NCBI RefSeq assembly: GCF_024701375.2 | Contig: NZ_CP113910.1 | Coordinates: 62,001-126,000 of the forward strand | Direction of reading: 5' to 3' | DNA from: Streptomyces sp. KMM 9044 | GTDB taxonomy: Bacteria; Actinomycetota; Actinomycetes; Streptomycetales; Streptomycetaceae | Length of the DNA stretch: 64,000 nt | In this document: positions 9,218 to 18,577 of the stretch, one piece after another | How positions within the stretch are numbered: position 1 is the first letter of the stretch | How the letters are laid out: each line of letters opens with the position of its first letter | The notes under the pieces: model-generated | Told to the model about the DNA's origin: nothing | What the model saw: only the letters and a program-made list of their open reading frames with translations | The model's database searches: none | Translations under genes and position numbers: made by a program

Positions 9218-9288
9218 GTCGGTCTGTTTCCTTCGTCTCGGGCTCGGTCGGCTGAGCAGTGCTCTCCCGCCGGTGCGCCGCGGGCAGC

Positions 9289-10500
9289 TCACCGCCCGGC
9301 GCGCACGACCATCGCGGAGTTGAACCCGCCGTGGCCCCGGGCCAGCACCAGCACGGTGCGCACGGTGGCCGGGCGCGCCTGGTGCAGAACCAGGTCCAGG
9401 TCGTACTCGGGGCAGGGGTCGATGTGGACGGTGGGCGGGATGGTGCCGGCCTGCATCGCCAGCAGCGCGCAGGCCACGTCCAGTGGCGCGGCACCGGAGT
9501 ACAGGCGGCCGGTCATCGCCTTGGGCACGGTGACCGGGACCCCGCCGGAGCCGAAGACCTCGCTGATCGCCTCGGCCTCGGCACGGTCCAGCTCGGGCAC
9601 GCCCGCACCGTCGGCGAAGACCGCGTCGACGTCGCCGGGAGCGGCGTTCGCGTCGTCGAGGGCGATGCGGACGGCGGTGCGCAGAGTGGAGCCTCGTCCG
9701 CTGCCGGGCGGCGGATCGAAGGTCGCTCCGTACCCGGAGATCTCGCCGTACACCTTGGCGCCGCGGGCGCGGGCCGCGGAGGCGGACTCCATGATGAGGA
9801 TCGCCCCGCCCTCGCCGGGCACGTAGCCGCGGGCGTCACGGTCGAACGGCAGGTACGCGCGGGTCGGTTCGTCACTGCCGCTCATCCGTCCGCCCGCGAG
9901 CTGGGCCACCCAGCCCCACGGGCAGACCGAGGCGTCGACGGCGCCGCACACGATCAGCGGGGTGCCCTTGCGCACCAGCCGCCTGGCCTGCGCCAGCGCG
10001 TCCAGGCCGCCGGCCTGGTCGCTGACGACGACGCCGCTGGGCCCCTTCATCCCGTGCCGGATGGAGATCTGGCCGCTGTTGACCGCGTAGAACCAGGCGA
10101 AGGACTGGTAGGCGGAGACGAACTGGCTTCCCTTGGCCCACAGTTTCTGCAGCTCGCCCTGGCCGAACTCGAAGCCTCCCGCGTGGCTGGCGGTGACGAC
10201 TCCCATGTCCAGCGGGTCGAAGGACTCCGGGTCCACGCCGGCGTCCGCGAGCGCCCAGTCCGCCGCGGCCAGCGACAGCCGGGTGACGCGGTCCGTCTGC
10301 GGCAGCAGCCTGCCGGGCAGGTGCTCCGCGGCCTCGAACCCGGGTATCTCCCCCGCCAGTTGGGTGGGATAGCCGGAGGGGTCGAAGCGTGTGATGCGAC
10401 CGATGCCGCTCTTTCCACCAAGGGTCGCCGCCCAGTAGTCGGCGGCTCCCAGGCCGTTCGGGGCGGCGACGCCCATGCCGGTGACCACGACCGGGGTCAT
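9289..10500 (-). CDS. type II PKS chain-length factor (KS-beta)
   Basis: A 403-residue KS-beta. The ketosynthase Cys is replaced by Gln162 in the motif SDQAGG, the hallmark of chain-length factors, which decarboxylate malonyl-ACP and set chain length. Its start overlaps the KS-alpha stop by 4 bp (ATGA), the standard translational coupling of the heterodimer subunits. Actual chain length cannot be read with certainty from the sequence by eye. Confidence 0.93.
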   Translation of the reverse strand: MTPVVVTGMGVAAPNGLGAADYWAATLGGKSGIGRITRFDPSGYPTQLAGEIPGFEAAEHLPGRLLPQTDRVTRLSLAAADWALADAGVDPESFDPLDMGVVTASHAGGFEFGQGELQKLWAKGSQFVSAYQSFAWFYAVNSGQISIRHGMKGPSGVVVSDQAGGLDALAQARRLVRKGTPLIVCGAVDASVCPWGWVAQLAGGRMSGSDEPTRAYLPFDRDARGYVPGEGGAILIMESASAARARGAKVYGEISGYGATFDPPPGSGRGSTLRTAVRIALDDANAAPGDVDAVFADGAGVPELDRAEAEAISEVFGSGGVPVTVPKAMTGRLYSGAAPLDVACALLAMQAGTIPPTVHIDPCPEYDLDLVLHQARPATVRTVLVLARGHGGFNSAMVVRAGR

Positions 10501-11768
10501 ATGGTGCTCCTTTGTGCGGAGGTGAGCACCATGGCGCTCTGGAACCCGCCGAAGCCGCTGCCGACCGTCAGCACGGAGTCGACCCGCTGGTCGCGGGCCG
10601 TCAGCGGGACGTAGTCCAGGTCGCACTCGGGGTCCGGCGTGTGGAGGTTGGCGGTGGGCGGTACGACGTCGTACTCCATCGCCAGTGCGGAGGCGGCGAT
10701 CTCGATGGAGCCGATGGCTCCCAGCGAGTGACCCACCATCGACTTGATCGAGCTGACCGGCGTGCGGTAGGCGTGGTCGCCGAGGGCCTTCTTGAACGCG
10801 GCGGTCTCGTGCCGGTCGTTCTGCTTGGTGCCGGAGCCGTGGGCGTTGACGTAGTCGATCGCCTCGGGGTTCATCCGGGCCTCGCCCAGGGCGACCCGGA
10901 TGGCCTCGGCCATCTCCGCGCCGTCCCGTCGCAGTCCGGTCATATGGTAAGCGTTGGAGCGCGTGGCGTAGCCGGCGATCTCGGCGTAGATGTGCGCGTT
11001 GCGCCGCCTGGCACTCTCGAGTTCCTCCAGGACGAAGAAGGCGGCGCCCTCGCCGAGCACGAAGCCGTTGCGGGTGCCGTCGAAGGGACGCGAGGCGCGT
11101 CCGGGCGCGTCATGCCGCGGTGTGGTCGCCTTGATCGCGTCGAAGCACGCCATGGTGACCGGCGAGATCGGCGCGTCCGACGCCCCGGCGACCATGACGT
11201 CGACGGACCCCTCCCGCACCAGCTCGACGGCGTAGCCAACGGCGTCGATGCCGGAGGTGCAGCCGGTGGAGACGACCGTGGCGGGTCCCTCGGCGCCGAC
11301 CGCCCAGGCCACCTCCGCCGCGAAGGAGCTGGGCACCAGGTAGTTGTACAGGTGCGGGACGGCGTAGCGGTGGTCGACCAGGTCGAGTCGGCCGCCGTCG
11401 CTGACGACGCGGTACTCCTCGTCGAGGCCCATGGTGGCGCCCACCGCACTGCCGACGACCACGCCGATCCGGTGAGGTTCGAGCGCGGCCAGCTCAGCGC
11501 CGCTGTCCTCGACCGCGCTCCTCGCCGTCACCACGGCGAACTGCGCGGCACGGTCCATCCGCCTTGCCTCCTGCGGGCTGAGCCCGTGTTCGAGGCCGCA
11601 GAAGTCGGCCTCGGCCGCCACCCGGGAACGGAACGGCGAGGGATCGAAGAAGGTGATGCCCCGGGTCGCGGTGCGTCCCCCGCTGATGAGCTGCCAGAAC
11701 TCCTTGCGCCCGAGGCCCCCGGGTGCGAGGACCTCCAGCCCGGTGATGACGACGCGGCGCTCCGTCAT
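10497..11768 (-). CDS. type II PKS ketosynthase alpha subunit
   Basis: A 423-residue KS-alpha with the active-site Cys170 (STGCTSG), His310 (VNAHGSGT) and His347 (SMVGHSLGA). It condenses malonyl extender units on the ACP with the chain-length factor encoded next to it. It overlaps the TcmI-type cyclase gene (upstream) and the chain-length factor gene (downstream) by 4 bp each, so the three are one translational unit. Confidence 0.95.
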   Translation of the reverse strand: MTERRVVITGLEVLAPGGLGRKEFWQLISGGRTATRGITFFDPSPFRSRVAAEADFCGLEHGLSPQEARRMDRAAQFAVVTARSAVEDSGAELAALEPHRIGVVVGSAVGATMGLDEEYRVVSDGGRLDLVDHRYAVPHLYNYLVPSSFAAEVAWAVGAEGPATVVSTGCTSGIDAVGYAVELVREGSVDVMVAGASDAPISPVTMACFDAIKATTPRHDAPGRASRPFDGTRNGFVLGEGAAFFVLEELESARRRNAHIYAEIAGYATRSNAYHMTGLRRDGAEMAEAIRVALGEARMNPEAIDYVNAHGSGTKQNDRHETAAFKKALGDHAYRTPVSSIKSMVGHSLGAIGSIEIAASALAMEYDVVPPTANLHTPDPECDLDYVPLTARDQRVDSVLTVGSGFGGFQSAMVLTSAQRSTI

Positions 11769-12094
11769 GCGCCGGCCTCCCAGGAGTAGAAGCGCCGGGC
11801 CATGGCGTCGGCCGGGGAGCGCCAGGTCGCCGGGTCGTAGGCCTCGATGAAGGGCTTCAGGTCCTCGCTGATTCTGACGAAGCGCGGGTCGTCCTTGGCC
11901 TCCTCGATCCGCGAACCTCCGTCGTCCGCGTCGAAGTCCTGGAGGTGGAAGTAGAGGCCGCGGTAGGCGAAGAGCTGGCGGCGCCGGGTCCCCATCCGGT
12001 GGGGCATGTCCGTGGCGTCGAAATCGGTGAACAGTCGGGCGACGTCGCGGCTGGAGCCAATCGCCATCCGGGCCACGATCAGCGTGCTGTGCAT
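11765..12094 (-). CDS. TcmI-family polyketide cyclase
   Basis: A 109-residue TcmI-type cyclase (PF04673). It begins [10 protein letters not shown] and ends with the conserved [18 protein letters not shown]. Such dimeric ferredoxin-like cyclases close the later rings of the polyketide; LanF/JadI relatives act in angucycline pathways. The start at 12094 has AGGAGCGAGG upstream. The stop overlaps the KS-alpha start by 4 bp. Family is certain, the ring closed is inferred. Confidence 0.9.
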   Translation of the reverse strand: MHSTLIVARMAIGSSRDVARLFTDFDATDMPHRMGTRRRQLFAYRGLYFHLQDFDADDGGSRIEEAKDDPRFVRISEDLKPFIEAYDPATWRSPADAMARRFYSWEAGA

Positions 12095-12162
12095 ACCTCG
12101 CTCCTTGCGGTGGACGCTGTGCACGACGGGGGCGGGGACCGGCGGGCCGGCCGTCGAGCGGC

Positions 12163-12191
12163 CCGGGGCCGGGCGGGGCGCCCGGCCCCGG
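12163..12191 (-). terminator. very stable 13-bp hairpin inside the core operon
   Basis: Arms CCGGGGCCGGGCG and CGCCCGGCCCCGG pair perfectly around a 3-base loop, in the 158-bp gap between the ABM-oxygenase gene and the cyclase gene. No T-run follows. It may be a partial terminator, an RNA-processing or stability element, or a border between two transcripts. Confidence 0.5.
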
Positions 12192-12252
12192 AGAGGAACC
12201 GGGCGTCCCGTGTGCTCGACGTGCCTGCCCGCGCGGTCGGGCCTGGCGGTGG

Positions 12253-12948
12253 TTACTCGCCGGCCCCGCGGGTGTGGATCACCCGGTAGGAGTTCCAGTC
12301 GCTCTCGGTCTTCAGGGCGTTGACGCGCGCCTCGGACTTCTGACGGACCTCGGACTTCTCCGTCTCCGCCTGGTCACGGTGGGCGTCGTACAGCTCCTTG
12401 CTCGCCCACTGCGAGTAGACGACGGCGAAGGGGCCGTCCAGGAAGCGCGCGCGCAGCCCCTTGAAGACGCTGTGCGACCGGTAGCCGGGCGCGTCGACGA
12501 GCCAGGACTGGCCCTCGCCCAGTTCCGCGATCAGCTCGTCCTGGTTGCCTTCGGAGACCTTGAAGATCTCGATGACGGTGTAGTCGTCGCGGTCGGGCGA
12601 GATCTCGGTCACGTCGCCCTCGGACGGGTGCCGCTGGGTGTGGACAATCTCGCTCTGCAACAGCCGGATCGAGGTCGTGATGTCCTGGAAGACCGGCAGC
12701 GTGCGGTGCCTGAACTCCTCGCCGGAGTAACGCTTCTCCAGGTCCTCGCCGCTGCGCCACTGGATGAGGTTGGCGGTTCCCGGGCTGTCCTGGCCGGCGT
12801 GCACGGTGGAGGAGATCCACCCCTCGTAGGTTGCGGCGTCGACGATCTTCCGCATCTCCTGGATCAGCTTGTCCTGCTTCTCCGGCTGGTCGGTGGTGAA
12901 CAGGTTGAGGACGGTCAGGTGCTTGTCCTGGGGGGAGAGGTAGGGCAT
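12253..12948 (-). CDS. two-domain antibiotic biosynthesis monooxygenase (ABM)
   Basis: A 231-residue protein built of two dimeric alpha/beta-barrel ABM domains (PF03992). The first is around residues 10-100 (with [10 protein letters not shown] and [15 protein letters not shown]) and the second around 125-215 (with [16 protein letters not shown] and [17 protein letters not shown]). Cofactor-free ABM oxygenases oxidise anthrone-type or naphthacenone rings to quinones. A GTG 12 bases further upstream is an alternative start. It lies between the monooxygenase gene at 12998 and the cyclase gene in the core operon. Quinone formation is the likely role, inferred from family. Confidence 0.8.
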   Translation of the reverse strand: MPYLSPQDKHLTVLNLFTTDQPEKQDKLIQEMRKIVDAATYEGWISSTVHAGQDSPGTANLIQWRSGEDLEKRYSGEEFRHRTLPVFQDITTSIRLLQSEIVHTQRHPSEGDVTEISPDRDDYTVIEIFKVSEGNQDELIAELGEGQSWLVDAPGYRSHSVFKGLRARFLDGPFAVVYSQWASKELYDAHRDQAETEKSEVRQKSEARVNALKTESDWNSYRVIHTRGAGE

Positions 12949-12997
12949 GGCTTGGTTCACTTCCTGTCAGGAGTGGACGTGGAATGCGCGGCCGGGC

Positions 12998-14461
12998 TCA
13001 CCCGACGGGGCCGAACCAGCGCTCCAGTGCTTCGGTCAGGGTGCTCGCACCCTGGTCGGGAGAGATCCAGGCGATGTAACCGTCGGGGCGCAGCAGGATC
13101 CCGTCAACCGCAGGCAGGTCCTCGCCGCGTTCTGCCCCGACGGTGTCGACGCGGTCGGACCAGGGCTTGGCGGTGTCCAGCAGCGGGCTGTCGCCGCCGA
13201 AGTCGAGCAGGAGTCCCCGGCCGCTGCTCAGCAGGTCGTAGACGGTCGTCCGCTGCCCCTCCCGGGTCAGTCCACCGTCCTCTAGACGCCGGCCGAGCAG
13301 CGGGTGCTCACCCGGCCCCACCTCGTGCCGGATGTCGAGTCCCGTGACCATGCCGACGAGGTGACGCTGCACCGACTCGTACTGCGTGAGCTCGGTGAAG
13401 ACGTCGAGCAGAGGGGTGATCTCGTCGCCGCCGAGGTAGAGGATGCGCTGCGCCAAGGTGTTGGTGAGGATGCGTGCGCCGACCGGGTGCCGCTCCGTGT
13501 GGTACGTGTCGAGCAGTCCATCAGGGGCCAGCCCCTTGAGGGCGAGCGCCAGTTTCCACCCGAGGTTGACCGCGTCCTGCACTCCGGCGCTCATGCCCTG
13601 GGCACCGATCGGCAGGTGGATGTGCGCGGCGTCGCCCGCCAGGAACACCCGGCCGCGCCGGTACTCGGCGGCCTGCCGGCTCACGTCGGTGGTCGAGCTG
13701 ACCCACAGCGGGGTGGCTCCGTGGATGTCCTCGCCCGACAGCTTCTGGAAGGTGTCGGCGACCTCGTCGAAGGTGATCGGGTCAGCGCTCTTCCGCAACG
13801 GCTCGTCGCGGTCGTAGTAGATGATGCGGCAGCGGTCGGGCCCCAGCGGCAACACCATGATCATGCCCCCGGGCACCCGCTCCCCGGCGAAACGGGGCCG
13901 CAGCCGCACGCCGGCGACGTCGGCGAAGCGCAGCTCGATGGCCGGCCCGGTGCCGGGGAAATCGATCCCGGCGGCCCTGCGCACGGCGCTGCGGGCGCCG
14001 TCGCACCCGATGGCGTACCGCCCGCGCAGCTCGCCGCCGTCGGCCCCGGAGAGCTGCAACGTCACGCCGTCGTCGTCCTGGACCAGGCCGGTGACCTCGA
14101 CGGACCGGCGGATCCGGGCGCCCTTCTCGGTGGCCCAGCCGGCCAGCATCGCCTCGGTGCGGGACTGGGGTATGCCCCGTGCGCCGTAGGAACCGCCGCT
14201 GAGCACCCGGTAGTCGAGCGGCACCCCGCCGAAGTGCCCGGCGGGGATGACGTCGACCTCACCGAGGCGGGACAACAGTCCACGCTGCCCGAATTCCTCG
14301 ATGGTGCGCGCGGAGAATCCGAGAGCACGTGACTGCTGCATCGGCTCAGCGAGCCGGTCGACCACGAGAACGGAAATTCCGTGCAGGCCGAGCTCACCGG
14401 CGAGCATGAGTCCGGTGGGGCCGGCACCTACGATGATCACGTCCGTGTCATAGTTGTCCAT
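12998..14461 (-). CDS. FAD-dependent aromatic polyketide monooxygenase (first gene of the core operon)
   Basis: A 487-residue PgaE-type flavin hydroxylase with VGAGPTG near residue 11, the DG motif (GCDGARSAVRR), the GD motif (LAGDAAHIHLPIGAQG) and a thioredoxin-like tail ending WFGPVG. It is the first gene after the divergent promoter region at 14,462-14,636, which carries TACAG direct repeats. It is therefore the probable leader of the whole minimal-PKS transcript. Its position upstream of ABM and cyclase genes suggests early oxygenation. Confidence 0.88.
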   Translation of the reverse strand: MDNYDTDVIIVGAGPTGLMLAGELGLHGISVLVVDRLAEPMQQSRALGFSARTIEEFGQRGLLSRLGEVDVIPAGHFGGVPLDYRVLSGGSYGARGIPQSRTEAMLAGWATEKGARIRRSVEVTGLVQDDDGVTLQLSGADGGELRGRYAIGCDGARSAVRRAAGIDFPGTGPAIELRFADVAGVRLRPRFAGERVPGGMIMVLPLGPDRCRIIYYDRDEPLRKSADPITFDEVADTFQKLSGEDIHGATPLWVSSTTDVSRQAAEYRRGRVFLAGDAAHIHLPIGAQGMSAGVQDAVNLGWKLALALKGLAPDGLLDTYHTERHPVGARILTNTLAQRILYLGGDEITPLLDVFTELTQYESVQRHLVGMVTGLDIRHEVGPGEHPLLGRRLEDGGLTREGQRTTVYDLLSSGRGLLLDFGGDSPLLDTAKPWSDRVDTVGAERGEDLPAVDGILLRPDGYIAWISPDQGASTLTEALERWFGPVG

Positions 14462-14538
14462 CGTCGCCCATCTGCCCTCTTCTGGTTGATGTTCCACGAG
14501 TATGGACAGCACCGGACCGGGCGGTAAAGAGATATCGG

Positions 14539-14596
14539 TACAGGGCTTCTACAGGCCAGTACAGAAGCGTGCCGAAAATGTCAGATCTTCTACAGG
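14539..14596. promoter_or_regulatory. phased TACAG direct repeats in a divergent promoter region
   Basis: TACAG occurs at 14539, 14550 and 14560 (spacing 11 and 10 bp) and again at 14591, about three helical turns further. Helically phased direct repeats are the usual binding architecture of SARP-type antibiotic activators. The site lies between the core operon leader (start 14461, minus) and the SnoaL-like gene (plus). No SARP gene is visible in the window, so the binding protein is unknown. Confidence 0.45.
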
Positions 14597-14636
14597 CGGG
14601 GTTGGTCGAAACGTCTTTCTGGGCTCATGCTCAAGC

Positions 14637-15104
14637 ATGACCTCAACTGACGATGAATCATTCGCTCCGGGCGCGGCCATGGCGGACGCCTTTACAGTGG
14701 GCGGACTGCTGGATCGGTATCTCCTCGCATTGGACAGCGAAAAGCTGGACGACGTGTGGGCGCGCAGCCTCTTCACCGCGGACGCCGTCGTCGCGTTCCC
14801 TCTGAGCCAGCACGAGGGAATAGACGGACTCTCGGAATGGCACCGCAACTCGCTGGCGCATTTCGCACGCACCCAGCACCTGAATTCTCCCGCGGTGGTG
14901 GACTGCGCGGGAGACGAGGCGACGCTCCGCGCCAATCTCGTCTCCACACATGTCCACCATCCCGGCGGCAGGGGACCCGAGTTGTTCACCGCAGGCACCT
15001 CGGTGAGCGGCGCGGCCCGCCGCACCCCGGACGGCTGGCGGCTCACCCGGCTGTCGTTCGGACTGATCTGGGTGGACGGCGAGCCGCCCGGCGCGCGCGG
15101 CTGA
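14637..15104 (+). CDS. SnoaL/NTF2-like protein
   Basis: A 155-residue SnoaL-like (NTF2 fold) protein; residues 20-145 form the cone-shaped domain. Recognisable parts are LLDRYLLALDSEKLDDVW at the start, HEGIDGLSEWHRNSL in the middle and TPDGWRLTRLSFGLIWVDG at the end. Members act as polyketide cyclases, hydroxylases or isomerases, or only bind ligand. The ATG at 14637 is chosen because the frame upstream runs through the repeat-rich promoter; another ATG lies at 14679. It diverges from the core operon, so it is likely co-regulated with it. Confidence 0.7.
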   Translation: MTSTDDESFAPGAAMADAFTVGGLLDRYLLALDSEKLDDVWARSLFTADAVVAFPLSQHEGIDGLSEWHRNSLAHFARTQHLNSPAVVDCAGDEATLRANLVSTHVHHPGGRGPELFTAGTSVSGAARRTPDGWRLTRLSFGLIWVDGEPPGARG

Positions 15105-15149
15105 TCCCCGGCCGGCCCGCCGCACGCGTGGTCACGCGAAGGTGCGCCC

Positions 15150-15566
15150 TCAGCAGTTGAGGCTCAGCACACGGTCGACCGCGATCTCCACGACCACTCG
15201 TCCCGGCGGGTTCGGCGGCCCGGAGCAGTAGCGTTCGGCGTAGCGGCGGACCCCTTCGGCGACGCGCTCGGGGACGTCAAAGACAAGGGCGGTGCCCTCG
15301 AGGGTGACCCAGCGGAAGCCGTCCACCTGGCAGAGCGCGACGCGTGCCTGCGGTGTGGCCAGCACGTTCCTGACCTTGCGCGTCGTGTTCACCGTCAGGA
15401 CGCGGGCAACGCCCGCCCAGGGGTCCCAAGTGAACCGCACGGGCGTCAGGTGGGGCGACCCGTCGGGTCTCAGCGTGGTCAGCACGGCGGTCTGCGGCGC
15501 CGTGAGGAACTCGTTGACCGAGGGGGACACCGTCGTCGTGCTGCCGCGCTGCGGGGAGAGCGTCAT
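15150..15566 (-). CDS. PPOX-class flavin/F420-binding oxidoreductase
   Basis: A 138-residue split-barrel protein of the pyridoxamine-phosphate-oxidase-like superfamily. Recognisable segments are AVLTTLRPDGSPHLTPVRF, TRKVRNVLATPQARVALCQ and the C-terminal IAVDRVLSLNC. Short Streptomyces members of this type usually bind F420 or FMN and reduce small molecules. A GAGGAATCC ribosome site precedes the ATG at 15566. It runs convergent to the SnoaL-like gene. A role in the polyketide pathway is possible but not shown by sequence. Confidence 0.75.
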   Translation of the reverse strand: MTLSPQRGSTTTVSPSVNEFLTAPQTAVLTTLRPDGSPHLTPVRFTWDPWAGVARVLTVNTTRKVRNVLATPQARVALCQVDGFRWVTLEGTALVFDVPERVAEGVRRYAERYCSGPPNPPGRVVVEIAVDRVLSLNC

Positions 15567-15654
15567 CGTCTTGGATTCCTCTTTCGGTCACCGGCGCAAC
15601 GCGCCCTGGTATACCACCGTCGCGGTTCGTCGGCCGTGCCGGAAAGGTGGTCGG

Positions 15655-15783
15655 TCAGTCGATTCCACGGACCACGTTCGGCTCCGACGGGTCGTCCTCG
15701 TCGTCGTCCACCCCGGCGAGCCGGAGCACCGGCGCCGCCCCTTCGACACCGCGTGCCTGCCGCTCACGTTCGCCCTCGTCCAT
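15655..15783 (-). CDS. small acidic peptide (42 aa), function unknown
   Basis: A 42-codon reading frame starting at an ATG preceded by a perfect GGAGGAGAGG ribosome site. Its third codon positions are G/C-rich like real genes here. The product is strongly acidic, with the cluster GVDDDEDDPSEP near the C-terminus and no membrane segment or cysteine. No recognised domain. It could be a small regulatory or structural peptide. A peptide-product precursor is less likely because no maturation enzyme lies nearby. Confidence 0.4.
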   Translation of the reverse strand: MDEGERERQARGVEGAAPVLRLAGVDDDEDDPSEPNVVRGID

Positions 15784-16420
15784 GGGCCTCTCCTCCCGCG
15801 ACCGTGCGCCCTGCGGAGCCCGACTGCTCCACCCGGCAACGTTGGCAAGCCGCTCTGGAGGCTGGGCGGATGCGCGACTGGAGCCCGCCTCGACACCGCG
15901 TCGACCGGAGCGGGGAGCGCGTGACCGTTCCCCCGGCGTGCGGTGACCGGCGAGGCGGGAGTGTACGGAGCGGGACTGCGGGCTTGCCGGGGGCGCGGTG
16001 CCGCCGCAAGGGCTCGGGAGCAGCCGGGCAGCAGCACTCTGACGGCTCGGCGGCCGTGGTACTGCCGTGAGGCGCGGGCGCAACTCGGTACGCACGGCGC
16101 GACGGCGGCACGAGGCGTCCTCGGCTGCGGTGCCACCGTGAGGCGCGGGCGCCGCCCGGTGCGCACGGGATCCGCCCATGGCCGGCTTGATCAGACGTCT
16201 CCTGCACGGGGGGTACGAAGCCCTGCGGGCCCACGGCGCCATCCACATGCCGGGAGCCTGGGCCCCACGAGCACACCGTCGCCGGACGAGGAGCCGACGA
16301 GGCCGCACGGCCCGCCCACGGCCCATCCGGAACGGCTCCGCCCGGACGTCGCCCTGCCCCTGGTGGAGTACACGCCCAAACGGCAGCTGGAAGCCGGATC
16401 CTGACACCCCCGCCGGGACG
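15784..16420. other. 637-bp region without a convincing gene; contains a short tandem repeat
   Basis: Several frames are open here only because of high GC, and none has a family match or good start. A 17-base unit beginning CCGTGAGGCGCGGGCGC occurs at 16065 and 16136, followed each time by a GGT(A/G)CGCACGG-like segment, giving an imperfect 71-bp tandem repeat. The region is the upstream zone of the small acidic gene and the downstream zone of the StrR-type regulator. Confidence 0.5.
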
Positions 16421-17539
16421 TCACACCGCTTCCTGCCGGCTCCTCAGCCGCTCGGCGAACAGGCTCCATTCCTTGCTGACGCTCTCCGCGATGGGAGCGA
16501 TGACACTGAGCCAGTGCGTCGGAATGGCGTTCACGAGTTCCTGCCACCCGCCCGGATCGGTCGCGTGCAGCGCCATCCACTGGAGAAACTCCTTGCCGCC
16601 CTCGGTGTACCGGATGCACGGGTCGTTGGCCACTTTGGCCGCGACCACCTCCCAGGCAGAGGGCACGCCGGTGGGGTTTCCGCACCGCAAGGGCGTCCCG
16701 TCGGTGTCCGGAGCGTCGACACGGCCCGCCACCGGAGCGGCGTCCGCGACCCGGTCGGCCGGGTGCACAGCCAGCCGTGCACCCGGCCCCCGGAGCCCGT
16801 TCCGCTCCGGGCTGATACCACGGCGCAGCCGGGCGCTCACGTCATGGACCGTGCCGAGGGACACGCCGGTCTCCCTGGCAACTTCCCGGAGCGTGGCGTT
16901 CGGATGGGCGTTGATGTATTCGGCAGCGCGGCGCCGGCCCTCGCCGGCGGTCACCGAGCGCAGCTTCCCGTCGCGGCCGAGGCGTTTCCCGCCGGACGGT
17001 GTGCCGCCCGCGGAACGGTCGCGCAGTGACGCGATCGTCTTCGCGCTCAGTCCCGTGACGCTCGCAAGGGCACGGTCGGACCATTCGGGATGCGCCGACA
17101 GAACGCGTTCGGCTCCGGAAACGCGATCGGTCTTCGACAACGGCAGTCCGTGCGAGCTGTTGGCCTTCATGGCGAGGACGAGCGCTTCGGCGTCCGTGCA
17201 GTCGACGAAACGTGCTTTTATGCTGTGGTCGCCGCGGAGCTTCGCGGCCTCCAGCCTGTGCAGCCCGTCGATGACACGCCAGCCGTCTTTCCGAACGAGA
17301 ATGGGCGGCAATTCCGAATGACCCGATGCGTCGATGAGCATTTGGACGTGAACGGCGTTGATCCCGCCCTGACGCAGATGCAGTCCGGGCGACAACGCAT
17401 GTACCGGGAGTTCCTGTGCCGGCGTCTTCTCGATGTTCTTGGAATTGAGTCCGTCACCGGCCGCCGATTCTCCGTACCTCAACCTGGCGGAACTGAAGCC
17501 GTCTGCGATCACCATAGCCCGCCCATCTTTGAAAGCCAT
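16421..17539 (-). CDS. StrR-type pathway-specific activator (ParB-like N-terminus, HTH)
   Basis: A 372-residue relative of StrR/NovG. A ParB/Spo0J-like domain covers about residues 45-130 (LPPILVRKDGWRVIDGLHRL, then KANSSHGLPLS). Two helix-turn-helix stretches follow: WSDRALASVTGLSAKTIASL near 153-172 and ATLREVARETGVSLGTVHDV near 215-234. StrR-family proteins activate antibiotic genes by binding GTTCRACTG(N11)CRGTYGAAC sites. Two such sites are present here at 26,749 and 30,037. The C-terminal third is variable and Pro/Gly-rich in its first part. It reads away from the sulfur block, with 144 bp between the two. Confidence 0.87.
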   Translation of the reverse strand: MAFKDGRAMVIADGFSSARLRYGESAAGDGLNSKNIEKTPAQELPVHALSPGLHLRQGGINAVHVQMLIDASGHSELPPILVRKDGWRVIDGLHRLEAAKLRGDHSIKARFVDCTDAEALVLAMKANSSHGLPLSKTDRVSGAERVLSAHPEWSDRALASVTGLSAKTIASLRDRSAGGTPSGGKRLGRDGKLRSVTAGEGRRRAAEYINAHPNATLREVARETGVSLGTVHDVSARLRRGISPERNGLRGPGARLAVHPADRVADAAPVAGRVDAPDTDGTPLRCGNPTGVPSAWEVVAAKVANDPCIRYTEGGKEFLQWMALHATDPGGWQELVNAIPTHWLSVIAPIAESVSKEWSLFAERLRSRQEAV

Positions 17540-17683
17540 CCGGTGTGCCCTTCTCTGCTGCCGTTCCTGACGAGGGTCGCAGCGGGGTCTTTAGCCGCAG
17601 TCGAGGGTTGGTTGACGAGCCTCGGGCCGCGGCCAGGCGGATGGATAAGGAGCGTTGAGGGCGACGAGAGCCTCCGGAATGGC

Positions 17684-18577
17684 TCAGCTCTTCACCAGCA
17701 GGCCGCGGCTGCGCAGGACCCATCGTTCCAGGGGGCTGAAAATGAGCAGGTCGATGGCGACGCCGACGATGAGGATGAGCAGGATGGCTTCGAAGACCAT
17801 GGCCATGTCACTGGCGTTGCGGCCGTTCTCGAGCAACTGGCCGAGGCCGACGCCGAGGTCGGGGAAGGAAGCAATGATCTCGGCGGCCATGAGCGAGCGC
17901 CAGGAGAACGCCCAGCCCTGCTTGAGACCGGCGACGTAGCCGGGCAGGGCGGCGGGGAGCACGATGTACCAGGTGCCTTTCAGACCGGTGGCGCCCATGG
18001 TGCGCCCGGCCCGCAGGAACAGCGGCGGCACCTGGTCGACGCCGGAGACGAGGCCGTTGGCGATGGAGGGGACCGCGCCGAGCAGGATCACGGCATACAT
18101 CATCGAGTTGTTCAGGCCCAGCCAGATCACCGCGGGCGGCACCCAGGCGACGGAAGGCAGGGATTGCAGGCCGGACAGGATCGGGCCGATCGCCGCGCGG
18201 ATGAACTTCACCCGGGCGACGAGCAGGCCCAGGGGGGTGCCGATGATCAGGGCGAGGCAGAAGCCGAGCAGGCCGCGCGAGACGCTGGTCCAGATGTAGC
18301 CGAGGAGTTCGCCTTCCAGCCACGCCTGCTGCACCACGTCCCACACCGCACCCGGGGAGGGCAGCTTGCTGGGGTCGTCGACGACCTTGAAGGAGACCAG
18401 CGCCTGCCACACCACCAGCACGAGCGCGACGGCGGTGATGGGGGGCAGGATCTTTTCCCGCAGGGTCTGCGCGAGAGGCTTGCGGGTCTGCTGCTGCGTC
18501 TCGAGGGCGTCGAGTCCTGCTTCGAGGCCGGCGAGGTCGTTGCCGTCCTCGGCCGCCGTCGTGTCAGTGCTGGCCAT
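17684..18577 (-). CDS. ssuC: ABC transporter permease, sulfonate/taurine type (SsuC-like)
   Basis: A 297-residue permease of the BPD_transp_1 (SsuC/TauC) family. About 40 cytoplasmic residues precede six membrane segments. The ATPase-docking EAA-like loop is seen around GTWYIVLPAALPGYVAGLKQG. It forms the membrane channel of an organosulfur or sulfate-ester importer together with the ATPase and binding protein encoded upstream. It overlaps the ATPase gene by 14 bp. The same gene order occurs in the primary sulfate-assimilation cluster of Streptomyces. Here it is the last gene of the sulfur block. Confidence 0.85.
   Translation of the reverse strand: MASTDTTAAEDGNDLAGLEAGLDALETQQQTRKPLAQTLREKILPPITAVALVLVVWQALVSFKVVDDPSKLPSPGAVWDVVQQAWLEGELLGYIWTSVSRGLLGFCLALIIGTPLGLLVARVKFIRAAIGPILSGLQSLPSVAWVPPAVIWLGLNNSMMYAVILLGAVPSIANGLVSGVDQVPPLFLRAGRTMGATGLKGTWYIVLPAALPGYVAGLKQGWAFSWRSLMAAEIIASFPDLGVGLGQLLENGRNASDMAMVFEAILLILIVGVAIDLLIFSPLERWVLRSRGLLVKS

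Noticed and set aside
15655..16407. 250-codon minus-strand frame upstream of the regulator
   Set aside because: Only the last 42 codons have a proper start and ribosome site; the rest is GC-driven open frame.
16178..17029. Plus-strand frame starting MAGLIRRLLHGGYEAL
   Set aside because: It runs antisense through the StrR-type regulator and its translation lacks any family signature beyond the first residues.
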